NCBI GenBank assembly: GCA_015055505.1
Contig: SVIB01000008.1
Location: 1-62,830, forward strand
Reading direction: 5' to 3'
DNA length: 62,830 nt
From: Clostridiales bacterium
GTDB lineage: Bacteria; Bacillota; Clostridia; Christensenellales; Borkfalkiaceae
Position 1 is the first letter of the stretch. Each line of letters begins with the position of its first letter. The notes beneath the pieces are model-generated. The model was given only the letters and a program-made list of their open reading frames with translations. It did not search any database and was not told where the DNA came from. The translations under genes and the position numbers were made by a program. This document shows, piece after piece, positions 51,998 to 60,025 of the stretch.

Positions 51998-53194
51998 TTA
52001 TTTTGCAAGTCTTTCGGTATCTCTTGCTATAACGAGTTCTTCGTTCGTGGGTATAACGAGAATTTTTACCTTTCCGCCGTCAGCCGTAATATCGCATATT
52101 CCGTCAGTAAGGTTATCGTTTTTAGCCTCATCAAGACAAATACCCATATATTCCATATCGGTAACGATAGATTTTCTAACTCCTCCGTCGTGCTCGCCGA
52201 TACCTGCGGTAAATACTACGCAGTCAACACCGCCGAGAGCAGCAGCATAAGCGCCGAGATACTTTCTACAACTATAAGTAAATACGTCTAAAGCAAGTTG
52301 TGCTCTATGATTTCCTTCAGCGGCTGCACTTCTTAAATCCCTAAAATCCGAAGAAACGCCCGAAAGTCCGCTTACGCCCGACTTTTTGTTAAGGTAGTTA
52401 AGAGTTTCCGCTAAAGTCATATTGTATTTATTTGCAAGGAATTCAACTATTGCAGGGTCCATATCGCCCGATCTCGTTCCCATAGGAACACCGCCAAGCG
52501 GAGTAAAACTCATTGAAGTGTCAATACTTTTACCGCCCTTAACAGCCGAAATAGACGAACCGTTGCCAAGGTGTAAAGTAACAACCTTGAAGTTTTCGTC
52601 GTTTTCTCTTCCAAGATATTTAGCGGCCTCGTTAGAAACGAATCTATGGCTCGTTCCGTGGAAACCGTATCTTCTAATCTTATAATCTTTATAAGCCTCG
52701 TAAGGAATACCGTAAATATATGCTTTTTCAGGCATTGAAGAGTGGAAAGCGGTATCGAATACGCCAACCATTGGAACGTTAGGCATAATAGCCTTACAAG
52801 CCTTAACGCCTATGATATTTGCAGGTTGATGAAGGGGCGCAAGTTCGGAAAGGCTTTCGATAGTTGCCATAGTTTCGTCAGTTAAAAGAACTGAATCGTT
52901 AAATTCTTCACCGCTATGAACTATTCTGTGTCCTACCGCGTCAATTTCATCCATTGAAGAGATTGCGCCGTATTCTTTATCAACAAGAGCGTCTAACACT
53001 ACTTGAATAGCCTCTTTATGAGTAGGCATTTGAGCCTCGATAGTCTTATCTTTTCCGTTTGCCTTATGCTTACAGAAAGAGCCTTCAAGACCAATTCTTT
53101 CACAACCGCCTTTAGCGATTGCCTTTTCGGTTTCCATATCGATAAGTTGATATTTTAATGATGAACTACCGGCATTTATAACTAAAACTTTCAT
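51998..53194 (-). CDS. ackA: Acetate kinase
   Basis: AckA converts acetyl phosphate and ADP to acetate and ATP, the energy-yielding end of acetate fermentation. The 398-residue protein has MKVLVINAGSSSLKYQLID at the N-terminus, GHRIVHSGEEF, the VGVFDTAFHSSMPEKAYIY block, KVVTLHLGNGSSISAVKGG and FTAGIGEHDGGVRKSI near the C-terminus. Length and motifs are normal. It is 12 bases downstream of pta, the usual pair. Confidence 0.98.
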   Translation of the reverse strand: MKVLVINAGSSSLKYQLIDMETEKAIAKGGCERIGLEGSFCKHKANGKDKTIEAQMPTHKEAIQVVLDALVDKEYGAISSMDEIDAVGHRIVHSGEEFNDSVLLTDETMATIESLSELAPLHQPANIIGVKACKAIMPNVPMVGVFDTAFHSSMPEKAYIYGIPYEAYKDYKIRRYGFHGTSHRFVSNEAAKYLGRENDENFKVVTLHLGNGSSISAVKGGKSIDTSMSFTPLGGVPMGTRSGDMDPAIVEFLANKYNMTLAETLNYLNKKSGVSGLSGVSSDFRDLRSAAAEGNHRAQLALDVFTYSCRKYLGAYAAALGGVDCVVFTAGIGEHDGGVRKSIVTDMEYMGICLDEAKNDNLTDGICDITADGGKVKILVIPTNEELVIARDTERLAK

Positions 53195-53206
53195 TTTACA
53201 CCTCTA

Positions 53207-54211
53207 TTAGATAATTTGAGTTTGAAGTGCGGTAATAGCAACTGCCGCAACTATATCTTCCATGTGGCAACCTCTTGAAAGGTCGTTTATGGGTTTTGCA
53301 AGACCTTGGCAAAGAGGACCGACTGCTTGGAATCCACCAAGTCTTTCAGTGTTTTTATAGTTTGTATTACCTGCGTCAAGGTCGGGGAAAACGAGTACGT
53401 TTGCCTTACCTGCAACGGGTGAATTGGGGGCTTTGCTTGCGCCTACCTCCGGTACGATTGCAGCGTCGAATTGAAGTTCTCCGTCAGCCATAGTTTCGGG
53501 ATCGATTTCGTGGAATTTTTGAACGGCTGCAACTACTTTATCTACGTCGGCGTGCTTTGCAGAGCCTTTTGTAGAGTGAGAAAGGAAAGCAACTCTCGGT
53601 TCTAAACCTGCGATTGCTCTTGCGCTTTGAGCCGAAGATTGAGCGATATATGCGAGTTCTTCACTCGTTGGGTTTTGAATAAGTCCGGAGTCGGCGTAAA
53701 TAAAACAACCGTCTGGACAGTATTTATTTCCGCAATCGGGAGCAATCATTAAAAAGTATGCCGATACGATAGGCGTTCCCTTTGCAGTTTTAATTACTTG
53801 AAGTCCTGGGCGAAGAGTGTTTGCCGTAGAGTGGCAAGCGCCCGAAACCATACCGTCAACGTCGCCCGCTTTAAGCATAAGCGCGCCGTACATAGTATAG
53901 TCCTTTTTAAGAGTTTCTCTTGCAAGTTCTATAGTCATTCCCTTTGCTTTACGAAGTTCGTATAAAAGGTTTGCATATTCTTCAGTCTTTTCATAAGTAA
54001 GAGGGTCGATAACCGTTACGCCCGTAAGGTCTACGTCGGGGTTTGCGGATTTAATTTCGTCGGGGTTGCCAAGAAGTGTAATTTTTGCAACGCCTTCTTT
54101 TACGGAAACTGCCGCAGCCTCAACAACTCTCTTGTCTTCGCCTTCGGGAAGAACGATATTCTTACCGAGAATGGATGCTCTTTTCTTGATGTCGTCTAAA
54201 ACTTTTGACAT
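53207..54211 (-). CDS. pta: Phosphate acetyltransferase
   Basis: Pta makes acetyl phosphate and CoA from acetyl-CoA and phosphate. The 334-residue, single-domain form typical of Firmicutes starts MSKVLDDIKKRASILGKNIV and includes LPEGEDKRVVEAA, VDGMVSGACHSTANTLRPGL, AESAVAFLSHSTKGSAKH-type (LEPRVAFLSHSTKGSAKHAD), NVLVFPDLDAGNTNYK and GPLCQGLAKPINDLSRG. Acetyl phosphate can also act as a phosphodonor signal. The gene is divergent from tmcAL with 132 bases between the start codons; a minus-strand TATACT in that gap is the only -10-like match I saw for it. Confidence 0.98.
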   Translation of the reverse strand: MSKVLDDIKKRASILGKNIVLPEGEDKRVVEAAAVSVKEGVAKITLLGNPDEIKSANPDVDLTGVTVIDPLTYEKTEEYANLLYELRKAKGMTIELARETLKKDYTMYGALMLKAGDVDGMVSGACHSTANTLRPGLQVIKTAKGTPIVSAYFLMIAPDCGNKYCPDGCFIYADSGLIQNPTSEELAYIAQSSAQSARAIAGLEPRVAFLSHSTKGSAKHADVDKVVAAVQKFHEIDPETMADGELQFDAAIVPEVGASKAPNSPVAGKANVLVFPDLDAGNTNYKNTERLGGFQAVGPLCQGLAKPINDLSRGCHMEDIVAAVAITALQTQII

Positions 54212-54249
54212 GATACTCCTTTTTTAACGCGAGAATTAATCAAAAACGA

Positions 54250-54278
54250 TTGATAATTTTTCTCCGTTAGTATAAAAT
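54250..54278 (+). promoter_or_regulatory. Possible promoter of tmcAL
   Basis: TTGATA (54250-54255) and TAAAAT (54273-54278) are 17 bases apart in the pta-tmcAL gap. It would give a leader of about 60 bases. A second, weaker match lies nearer the start (TATAAA at about 54312), so the call is tentative. Confidence 0.45.
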
Positions 54279-54343
54279 ATTATTAGTTCATTCTTAATTA
54301 TACACTATTTTTTTATAAATATCAATTATATAAGGAGATTATT

Positions 54344-55519
54344 TTGAAAATTTGTTTTGCCGTTTGCGAATACAACCCATTTCACAACGGACACCTTAAA
54401 CACCTAAACTATATAAGAGAAAAAATTAAGCCCGACTGTATTGCCGTTATTATGAGCGGTAATTTTACTCAGCGAGGCGAAATTGCCATCTTGGACAAAT
54501 ATACGAGGGCAATGCACGCAATAAAAGCAGGCGCGGATATCGTCTTTGAACTTCCCACCGTATTTGCCACTGCTCCAGCCGAAATTTTCGCTAAAGGCGG
54601 AGTAAAACTTGCCTCGGCTTTGTCGGGAGAAAACGTACTTTGTTTTGGTACTGAAAGCGCCGAAAAAGAAAAATTAATCTCTACCGCCTCAGCCTTATTA
54701 AACGAAAGCCGTGAGTTTAAAAAACTGTATAAAGAAGAACTTAAAACGGGCGTTACGACCATTAAAGCAAAGGTAAACGCACTCACTAAAATGCAAATTG
54801 AAAACCTCGATTTTGACCTTTTAAAAACCCCGAATAACATATTGGGAATTGAATACGCTAAGGCGGTTATAGAATATAAATCTAATATTGATTTACACCC
54901 CATTTTAAGAGAGGGCGCAGGATATAACGACGATACTTTATATAAGGGAATATCTTCTGCAAGCGCAATTAGAAAGGCAATTTTAGAGGGAAAATACAAA
55001 AAGACGAAAACTGCTCTTCCTAAGTTTGTTTTTGATGATATTAAGCCTAAAATTCCCAATGCGGACGAACTTATATTTTACTCGGTTATCAAAGAAGACA
55101 AGGAAAATTTAGCAAATATTTTAGACTGCACTGAAGGGCTTGAAAATAGGATTAAGGGGCTTATAAAAAACAGTTCGTCATTAGAAGAATTAAAGGATAA
55201 ACTAAAAACGAAAAGATACACCTACACGAGAATTTCAAGAATACTCTTATCCTGCTTTTTACAAATTGAAGAAAAATTTATAAGAAAGTGTTTATTAAGC
55301 GATTTATACCTTAAAGTTCTTGCTGTAAACAAAGACAAATTAAACCTCTTATCAACCTTATCTCAATCGTCAAAATACCCCATAATAACGAGAAAAAAGG
55401 ACGCTGATAAATTAGAGGGAATTGCAAAAGAATGTTTTATAAAAGACGTATTTGCAAACGACGTTTATAATTTCGTTGCTAAAATAAAAACTAACGAATA
55501 CGAAATGAAAATCATATAA
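54344..55519 (+). CDS. tmcAL: tRNA(Met) cytidine acetate ligase (TmcAL), TTG start
   Basis: TmcAL makes N4-acetylcytidine at the wobble position of elongator tRNA-Met, using ATP and free acetate via acetyl-AMP. The 391-residue protein shows the nucleotidyltransferase motif CEYNPFHNGHLKHL and the downstream IMSGNFTQRGEIAILDKYTR block, LPTVFATAPAEIFAKGG, ILGIEYAKAV and the GISSASAIRKAI signature, normal for the YlbM family. I accept TTG at 54344 as the start because AAGGAG lies six bases upstream and the protein then begins at the family start MKICFAVCEYNPFH. It is divergent from pta-ackA, whose product acetate is its substrate. Confidence 0.94.
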   Translation: MKICFAVCEYNPFHNGHLKHLNYIREKIKPDCIAVIMSGNFTQRGEIAILDKYTRAMHAIKAGADIVFELPTVFATAPAEIFAKGGVKLASALSGENVLCFGTESAEKEKLISTASALLNESREFKKLYKEELKTGVTTIKAKVNALTKMQIENLDFDLLKTPNNILGIEYAKAVIEYKSNIDLHPILREGAGYNDDTLYKGISSASAIRKAILEGKYKKTKTALPKFVFDDIKPKIPNADELIFYSVIKEDKENLANILDCTEGLENRIKGLIKNSSSLEELKDKLKTKRYTYTRISRILLSCFLQIEEKFIRKCLLSDLYLKVLAVNKDKLNLLSTLSQSSKYPIITRKKDADKLEGIAKECFIKDVFANDVYNFVAKIKTNEYEMKII

Positions 55520-55524
55520 AAAGC

Positions 55525-55552
55525 GCGCCCAAAAGCCTTGGCTTTTGGGCGC
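55525..55552. terminator. Terminator between tmcAL and the decarboxylase
   Basis: A 13-bp stem, GCGCCCAAAAGCC with its complement, and a two-base TT between the arms are followed on the plus strand by a T-rich stretch (ATTATTTTATTTA); the minus-strand side has a five-T run. It lies five bases after the tmcAL stop, between convergent genes. Confidence 0.85.
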
Positions 55553-55570
55553 ATTATTTTATTTACTTTA

Positions 55571-56908
55571 TTATTTTTTTACAACTACGCAAGTGTTTAT
55601 CCCGTAATATTTAAACACTTTTACAGCGTTTTCTGTTATTATTTCTCCGCACGAAACGATAGGTACTGCAGGCGGACAAAAAACGGTTGGGCTTGCAAGT
55701 ATTTTACCTACGCAATCTTCAACTTTAAGTTCTTCTGTCACCGAAAAAAGAGCCTTTCTTATACCCATTACCCTTTTGGGCGTACTAAGTGTCGGCATTT
55801 TCTCAGTTTTTGCTTCTTTTCGCGGAATTGAAAGCAATACTTTTTTTAAGGTTAAAAGTCCGCCGTTTCCCGTGTTTGGCGTTACCATAAAACACACGAA
55901 ATCGGGATCGTAAAACTCACTTATAACCCCTTTCTCTTTCAGTATTTCATTAAATTCGTAACCGTCGTATCCGTAAGATTTTACGCTTAAAGTAATTTTT
56001 AACGGCTCGTTTCCTATAAGAGCGTAACCGCTTTCAATTAACTCTTTTTTTATTCCGTCAACCGCATTTATAAACGTCGCTAATTTTTGTCTATAATTTT
56101 GACTTAATTCTAAATTAGCCAAATCGAGCGACGCCATAATTAAATATGACGGACTCGTAGAGCCGAAAAGCGACAGCGCGTCTTTAGGGTTTACCGATAA
56201 GCGATTAAAAAACTCGTTTGAAATATGTAAATATCCACCGCCCGTCAATACGGGTAAGGTTTTGTGGGCAGACGAACAACAAACGTCCGCACCTAAATCA
56301 ATAGGAAAAAGCGATTTCTCTAAAAACTTTAAATATCCGCCGTGGGCGTTATCTACGAGCAATAATACCCCGTATTTTTTGCAAACTTTTGAAATATTCT
56401 CAATATCAAGGACATTTCCAAGATAATCGGGTGAAGTCAAATAAACCGCAACCGGTTTACGTTTTGCCTTTTGTAACGCGTTTTCAAGGCTTTGCGGAGT
56501 TATTTTACAAGACAGATAGCCGTCGTTTTCTCCGTATAGCCATTTTATCTTAATATCAAGCAACGCAACGGCGGAAATAAAGGACTTATGCGCGTTTCTT
56601 CCTGCAAAAATCCATGAATTTTCTCCATTTTCCTTTGCGTAATTTAACACGAGATAAAGCATTGCCCTTATAGAAAGCGACGAGCCCTCGGTCGAATAAT
56701 AGGTTTTTGAACCGAATATACCGCTGGCGTTACTTTCGCTTTCGGCAATTATACCGCTTGCGTTATACAGACTGTCAGCGCCGTCAACCTCGGTTATGTC
56801 GTATTTCTCAACACCAAGACTGCCCTCGCCCTTATGCCCCGGCATATGAAGGCGTAATTTGTTTTCTTCGCCGTATTTTTTTATAAAGGTATAAATTGGA
56901 GTGTTCAT
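55571..56908 (-). CDS. Orn/Lys/Arg decarboxylase family PLP enzyme
   Basis: The 445-residue protein is a fold-type I PLP enzyme of the arginine/lysine/ornithine decarboxylase family, likely linked to polyamine formation. It opens with MNTPIYTFIKKYGEENKLRL followed by HMPGHKG, and shows DITEVDGADSLYNASG, LLLVDNAHGGYLKF and the PLP lysine SSAHKTLPVLTGGGYL. The C-terminal domain is short, as in Bacillus YaaO-type members. The start at 56908 is preferred over 56941 because the longer frame overlaps scfB and lacks family sequence. It lies four bases after scfB. The exact substrate cannot be decided. Confidence 0.92.
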   Translation of the reverse strand: MNTPIYTFIKKYGEENKLRLHMPGHKGEGSLGVEKYDITEVDGADSLYNASGIIAESESNASGIFGSKTYYSTEGSSLSIRAMLYLVLNYAKENGENSWIFAGRNAHKSFISAVALLDIKIKWLYGENDGYLSCKITPQSLENALQKAKRKPVAVYLTSPDYLGNVLDIENISKVCKKYGVLLLVDNAHGGYLKFLEKSLFPIDLGADVCCSSAHKTLPVLTGGGYLHISNEFFNRLSVNPKDALSLFGSTSPSYLIMASLDLANLELSQNYRQKLATFINAVDGIKKELIESGYALIGNEPLKITLSVKSYGYDGYEFNEILKEKGVISEFYDPDFVCFMVTPNTGNGGLLTLKKVLLSIPRKEAKTEKMPTLSTPKRVMGIRKALFSVTEELKVEDCVGKILASPTVFCPPAVPIVSCGEIITENAVKVFKYYGINTCVVVKK

Positions 56909-56912
56909 ACTC

Positions 56913-58289
56913 TTATTCTTCGTCCAAACGGCTAACGGCAACCGCTATAGCGCATTCCATACGCTTTTTAAAGAGTTCGCAACCGTATTTATAAACACCT
57001 CTTACGCTACCCGTAGCGTGATATGCGTTAGCGGCGCAACCGCCCGAACAGTATAATTTTGCCCAACAGTCATTACAATCTTCCCTTGCGTATACGTTGC
57101 AAGATGCAAAATCGTTTTGAATTTCGGTATTAGTTACTCCTTGCCAAATATCGCCGAGTTTGAATTTCTCCTCGCCGACGAACTGATGGCAGGGATAGAG
57201 GTCGCCCCAAGGCGTTACAGCCATATATTCAGTACCCGAACCGCAACCCGAAATACGCTTATATATACAAGGACCGCCGGTCAAGTCTATCATATAATGA
57301 TAGAAAGTAAACGGTTTACCCTGTTTATCTCTTTCAATCATTAATTTTGCCAAATCTTCGTACTGCTTGAAAACGGTTAATTTATCTTCTTCGGTAAGTT
57401 CCGACGGATCGCCCGCCGAACATACGACTGGCTCCATACTAAGTTCGGTAAAACCTAAATCGAGCATCGTCTTTATATCTTCAAGGAAATCGGGATTATG
57501 ATGGGTAAAAGTACCTCTCATATAATAATCCTTCCCCCCTCTTGCTTTTACCAATTTTTGGAATTTTGGAACGATTTTTTCCCAACTGCCCTTGCCGTTA
57601 TAGTCTACCCTAAACTTATCGTGAACTTCTTTTCTTCCGTCTAACGATAAAACCACGTTACTCATTTCACGGTTAGCAAAATCAATGACGTCGTCGTCGA
57701 TTAATACACCGTTCGTGGTAAGCGTAAATCTAAAATTCTTGTTTTTCTCTTTTTCTATACTTCTTGCGTATGCGACTAAGCGTTTAACAACGTCAAAATT
57801 CATCAACGGTTCTCCGCCGAAAAAGTCCACCTCTAAGTTTCTACGCGTTCCCGAATTTTCAATGAGAAAATCAAGGGCTCTTTTGCCCACTTCATAACTC
57901 ATAACCGCTCTTTCGCCGTGATAGTTCCCCTGACTTGCAAAGCAATAAGAACAGTTTAAGTTACACGTATGCGCAATATGTAAACAAAGGGCTTTTACAA
58001 CCCCCGAAGTCTTTTCTTTAAGTTTTCCCGCCATAGGCTTAAACGAGTCCTCTAAAAAGAGTTTTCCCTCGTTTTTTAATTCTTCTATTTGGCTATAACA
58101 CTCAAAGACTTCGTCTTTTGTAATTCCGTTATCTTTATATTTTTCAAAAATTTGAGATATTGCCGATAATTTTTCGGTATTTTCAAACAATGAAATAAGG
58201 TCGTAGGCAACCTCGTCAACGACGTGTACGCTACCCGAACACACGTCTAAAACGATATTATACCCACAAAGTTTATACTGATGTATCAT
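56913..58289 (-). CDS. scfB: SCIFF peptide maturase, radical SAM/SPASM enzyme
   Basis: ScfB installs thioether bridges between the cysteines and other residues of the SCIFF ranthipeptide precursor. The 458-residue protein has an N-terminal peptide-recognition (RRE-like) region of about 90 residues, then the radical-SAM motif CNLNCSYCF with AHT before it, the FFGGEPLMNF segment, and a C-terminal SPASM domain with auxiliary-cluster cysteines in GPCIYKRISGCGSG, LYPCHQFVG and CNDCWAKLYCSGGCAAN. It follows the scfA hairpin and starts after GGAG. The pairing with scfA makes the assignment firm. The next gene downstream is a PLP decarboxylase, four bases away. Confidence 0.96.
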   Translation of the reverse strand: MIHQYKLCGYNIVLDVCSGSVHVVDEVAYDLISLFENTEKLSAISQIFEKYKDNGITKDEVFECYSQIEELKNEGKLFLEDSFKPMAGKLKEKTSGVVKALCLHIAHTCNLNCSYCFASQGNYHGERAVMSYEVGKRALDFLIENSGTRRNLEVDFFGGEPLMNFDVVKRLVAYARSIEKEKNKNFRFTLTTNGVLIDDDVIDFANREMSNVVLSLDGRKEVHDKFRVDYNGKGSWEKIVPKFQKLVKARGGKDYYMRGTFTHHNPDFLEDIKTMLDLGFTELSMEPVVCSAGDPSELTEEDKLTVFKQYEDLAKLMIERDKQGKPFTFYHYMIDLTGGPCIYKRISGCGSGTEYMAVTPWGDLYPCHQFVGEEKFKLGDIWQGVTNTEIQNDFASCNVYAREDCNDCWAKLYCSGGCAANAYHATGSVRGVYKYGCELFKKRMECAIAVAVSRLDEE

Positions 58290-58310
58290 ATTTTCTCCAA
58301 CTATAAATTA

Positions 58311-58339
58311 AAAATACCGCCTTTATCGGGCGGTATTTT
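58311..58339 (-). terminator. Hairpin between scfA and scfB, probable partial terminator
   Basis: An 11-bp stem, AAAATACCGCC with its complement, and a seven-base loop lie 10 bases after the scfA stop and 21 bases before the scfB start. On the minus strand it is followed by TAATTTA after the stem T run. It would give more scfA than scfB mRNA if readthrough is partial. Confidence 0.75.
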
Positions 58340-58349
58340 ATTTGTTTGA

Positions 58350-58502
58350 TTACTTACTTTCCTTGGTGTTCTCGCACTTCTGGTTAGCAATACCGCAACT
58401 GGTCTTACATGCAGATTGGCAAGAAGTTTGGCATTCGCCACAACCGCCGTTTTTAGCGCTTTCACATAAATTACGAGTGTTTACAGTTTTAATATGTTTC
58501 AT
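58350..58502 (-). CDS. scfA: SCIFF ranthipeptide precursor with seven cysteines
   Basis: SCIFF (six cysteines in forty-five) precursors are the near-universal small ribosomal peptides of Clostridia, modified by ScfB. This 50-residue product starts MKHIKTVNTRNLCESAKNGG and has the conserved core CGECQTSCQSACKTSC, then GIANQKCENTKESK. Cysteines stand at 13, 21, 24, 28, 32, 36 and 43; the first (C13) is an addition to the usual six. GGAGG lies eight bases before the ATG, and a promoter with an extended -10 precedes it. The frame is under 60 codons and easy to miss. The plus-strand frame over the same bases is a shadow. Confidence 0.97.
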   Translation of the reverse strand: MKHIKTVNTRNLCESAKNGGCGECQTSCQSACKTSCGIANQKCENTKESK

Positions 58503-58532
58503 AAGAGTTTCCTCCAAATTTTTATATATTAA

Positions 58533-58561
58533 ATATTAACATACCTATAAAAAATTGTCAA
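58533..58561 (-). promoter_or_regulatory. Promoter of scfA
   Basis: On the minus strand TTGACA (58556-58561) and TAATAT (58533-58538) are 17 bases apart, with TG one base before the -10 hexamer (extended -10). It lies 30 bases before the scfA start codon, between it and the upstream PLP gene. Confidence 0.8.
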
Positions 58562-58591
58562 TATAAATAACACGTTTTTACAAGTTTTTTA

Positions 58592-59872
58592 TTATAATTC
58601 TACTAACTTATCGTTTAACATTTCTTGAAGTGAGGTTAAAATGCCTATTTTTGCGTGATACCAAGTAAGTCCGCCTTGGAAATATACGGCGTACGGCTCA
58701 CGGATAGGACCGTCCGCAGAAAGTTCGATTGACGAGCCTTGTATAAACGCGCCCGCCGCCATTATTACCTCGTTTTCATATCCCGGCATTGCCCAAGGAA
58801 TAGGCGTTACGTAACTGTCAACGGGGGCTGCCTTTTGAATTCCCCTACAAAACGCTATCATACCTTCGGGAGAACCGAGTTCAACAGCTTGAATTACGTC
58901 GTATCTGTCTTCTATGCCGTTCGGTACGACTTTAAAGCCCAATTTTTCGTAGATTTTAGCGGCAAAAATAGCGCCTTTTAACGCGCCTGCCACAACTGTT
59001 GGAGCAAGGAAAAATCCTTGATAAAAACTTTGCATTACGCCAAGACTTGCGCCAACTTCCTGACCGAGTCCCGGAGCGGATAAACGGTATGCGCACCTAT
59101 CGACGCACTCTTTAGTTCCGCAAATATAACCGCCGATAGGAGCAAGTCCGCCACCCGGATTTTTTATAAGCGAGCCAACGACCATATCTGCGCCGTAATC
59201 GGACGGCTCTTCCGTTTGAACGAATTCTCCGTAACAGTTATCAACCATTACCTTAACAGTCGGTTTAATTTCCTTTATAAACTTGATAAGTTGACCTATT
59301 TGCTCTACCGAAAAAGTAGGTCTTGTTTGATAGCCCTTGCTTCTTTGTATTGTAACGAGCGCCGTTTTACCGTTTATAGCCTTTTTTATATTCTCATAGT
59401 CAAAACTGCCGTCGGGAAGTAAATCGACTTGTCTATACGATACGCCGTATTCTTTAAGCGAACACTTAGACTCTCTTATGCCTATTACCTCTTCTAAGGT
59501 GTCGTACGGTCTTCCAACGGGAGATAAAAGTTCGTCGCCGGGGAGAAGATTAGCGGATAAAGCAACCGTTAAAGCGTGTGTTCCGCATACTATTTGAGGA
59601 CGGACGAGCGCCGATTCAGTATGGAAGGTATCCGCATAAACCTGCTCTATCTTATCTCTTCCAAGGTCGTTATAGCCGTAGCCCGTAGATGCGTTAAAAC
59701 ATGCTACGTCTACCCTATTTTTGCGCATTGCGTTTAAGACTTTGCATTGATTGTATTCCGCAACCTTATCAATATTTGCAAATCTTTCGGTCAGTTCTTT
59801 TAAAACTTCTTCGCCAAAATCGTAAACTTTTTTACTTATACCAAGTTGTCTGTAACTTTCGTAAATATCCAT
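58592..59872 (-). CDS. Methionine gamma-lyase-like PLP protein (YnbB / aluminium-resistance family)
   Basis: The 426-residue PLP-fold protein belongs to the PF06838 family, whose members are annotated as methionine gamma-lyase-like or aluminium resistance. Family motifs are FNASTGYGYNDLGRDKIEQV, VRPQIVCGTHALTVALSANL, LSPVGRPYDTLEEVIG and, for the PLP lysine, GSLIKNPGGGLAPIGGYI. The real reaction is poorly established; the label reflects homology only. It has its own promoter (59897-59925), and no clear terminator separates it from scfA, although scfA has its own strong promoter. Confidence 0.93.
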   Translation of the reverse strand: MDIYESYRQLGISKKVYDFGEEVLKELTERFANIDKVAEYNQCKVLNAMRKNRVDVACFNASTGYGYNDLGRDKIEQVYADTFHTESALVRPQIVCGTHALTVALSANLLPGDELLSPVGRPYDTLEEVIGIRESKCSLKEYGVSYRQVDLLPDGSFDYENIKKAINGKTALVTIQRSKGYQTRPTFSVEQIGQLIKFIKEIKPTVKVMVDNCYGEFVQTEEPSDYGADMVVGSLIKNPGGGLAPIGGYICGTKECVDRCAYRLSAPGLGQEVGASLGVMQSFYQGFFLAPTVVAGALKGAIFAAKIYEKLGFKVVPNGIEDRYDVIQAVELGSPEGMIAFCRGIQKAAPVDSYVTPIPWAMPGYENEVIMAAGAFIQGSSIELSADGPIREPYAVYFQGGLTWYHAKIGILTSLQEMLNDKLVEL

Positions 59873-59896
59873 ATTTAAAACCTCTTAACCTTTAAC

Positions 59897-59925
59897 AGTT
59901 TAGCATATTATCCCTTAAAAATCAA
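59897..59925 (-). promoter_or_regulatory. Promoter of the methionine gamma-lyase-like gene
   Basis: On the minus strand TTGATT (59920-59925) and TAAACT (59897-59902) are 17 bases apart, with TG one base before the -10 box. It lies 24 bases upstream of the start codon. Confidence 0.55.
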
Positions 59926-59966
59926 TCGTTTTATCCATAAATTAAACACCCACTCTAACGATATGA

Positions 59967-59997
59967 AACTCCAAAAGTTTGTCTAACTTTTGGAGTT
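59967..59997 (-). terminator. Hairpin after the glycosidase-like gene
   Basis: A perfect 13-bp stem, AACTCCAAAAGTT with its complement, and a five-base loop lie 28 bases after the stop. The T tract after it on the minus strand is short (TTTCAT), so it is a hairpin terminator of uncertain strength. Confidence 0.6.
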
Positions 59998-60025
59998 AAC
60001 TTCATTGTTTAATTTGCTAATCATT

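Noticed and set aside
54469..55059. 196-codon open frame antisense to tmcAL
   Set aside because: It mirrors the sense codons of a clear TmcAL gene and has no motif, start signal or promoter of its own.
58342..58539. 65-codon plus-strand open frame over scfA
   Set aside because: It is the complement of the scfA gene, which has a matching family sequence, ribosome binding site and promoter on the minus strand.
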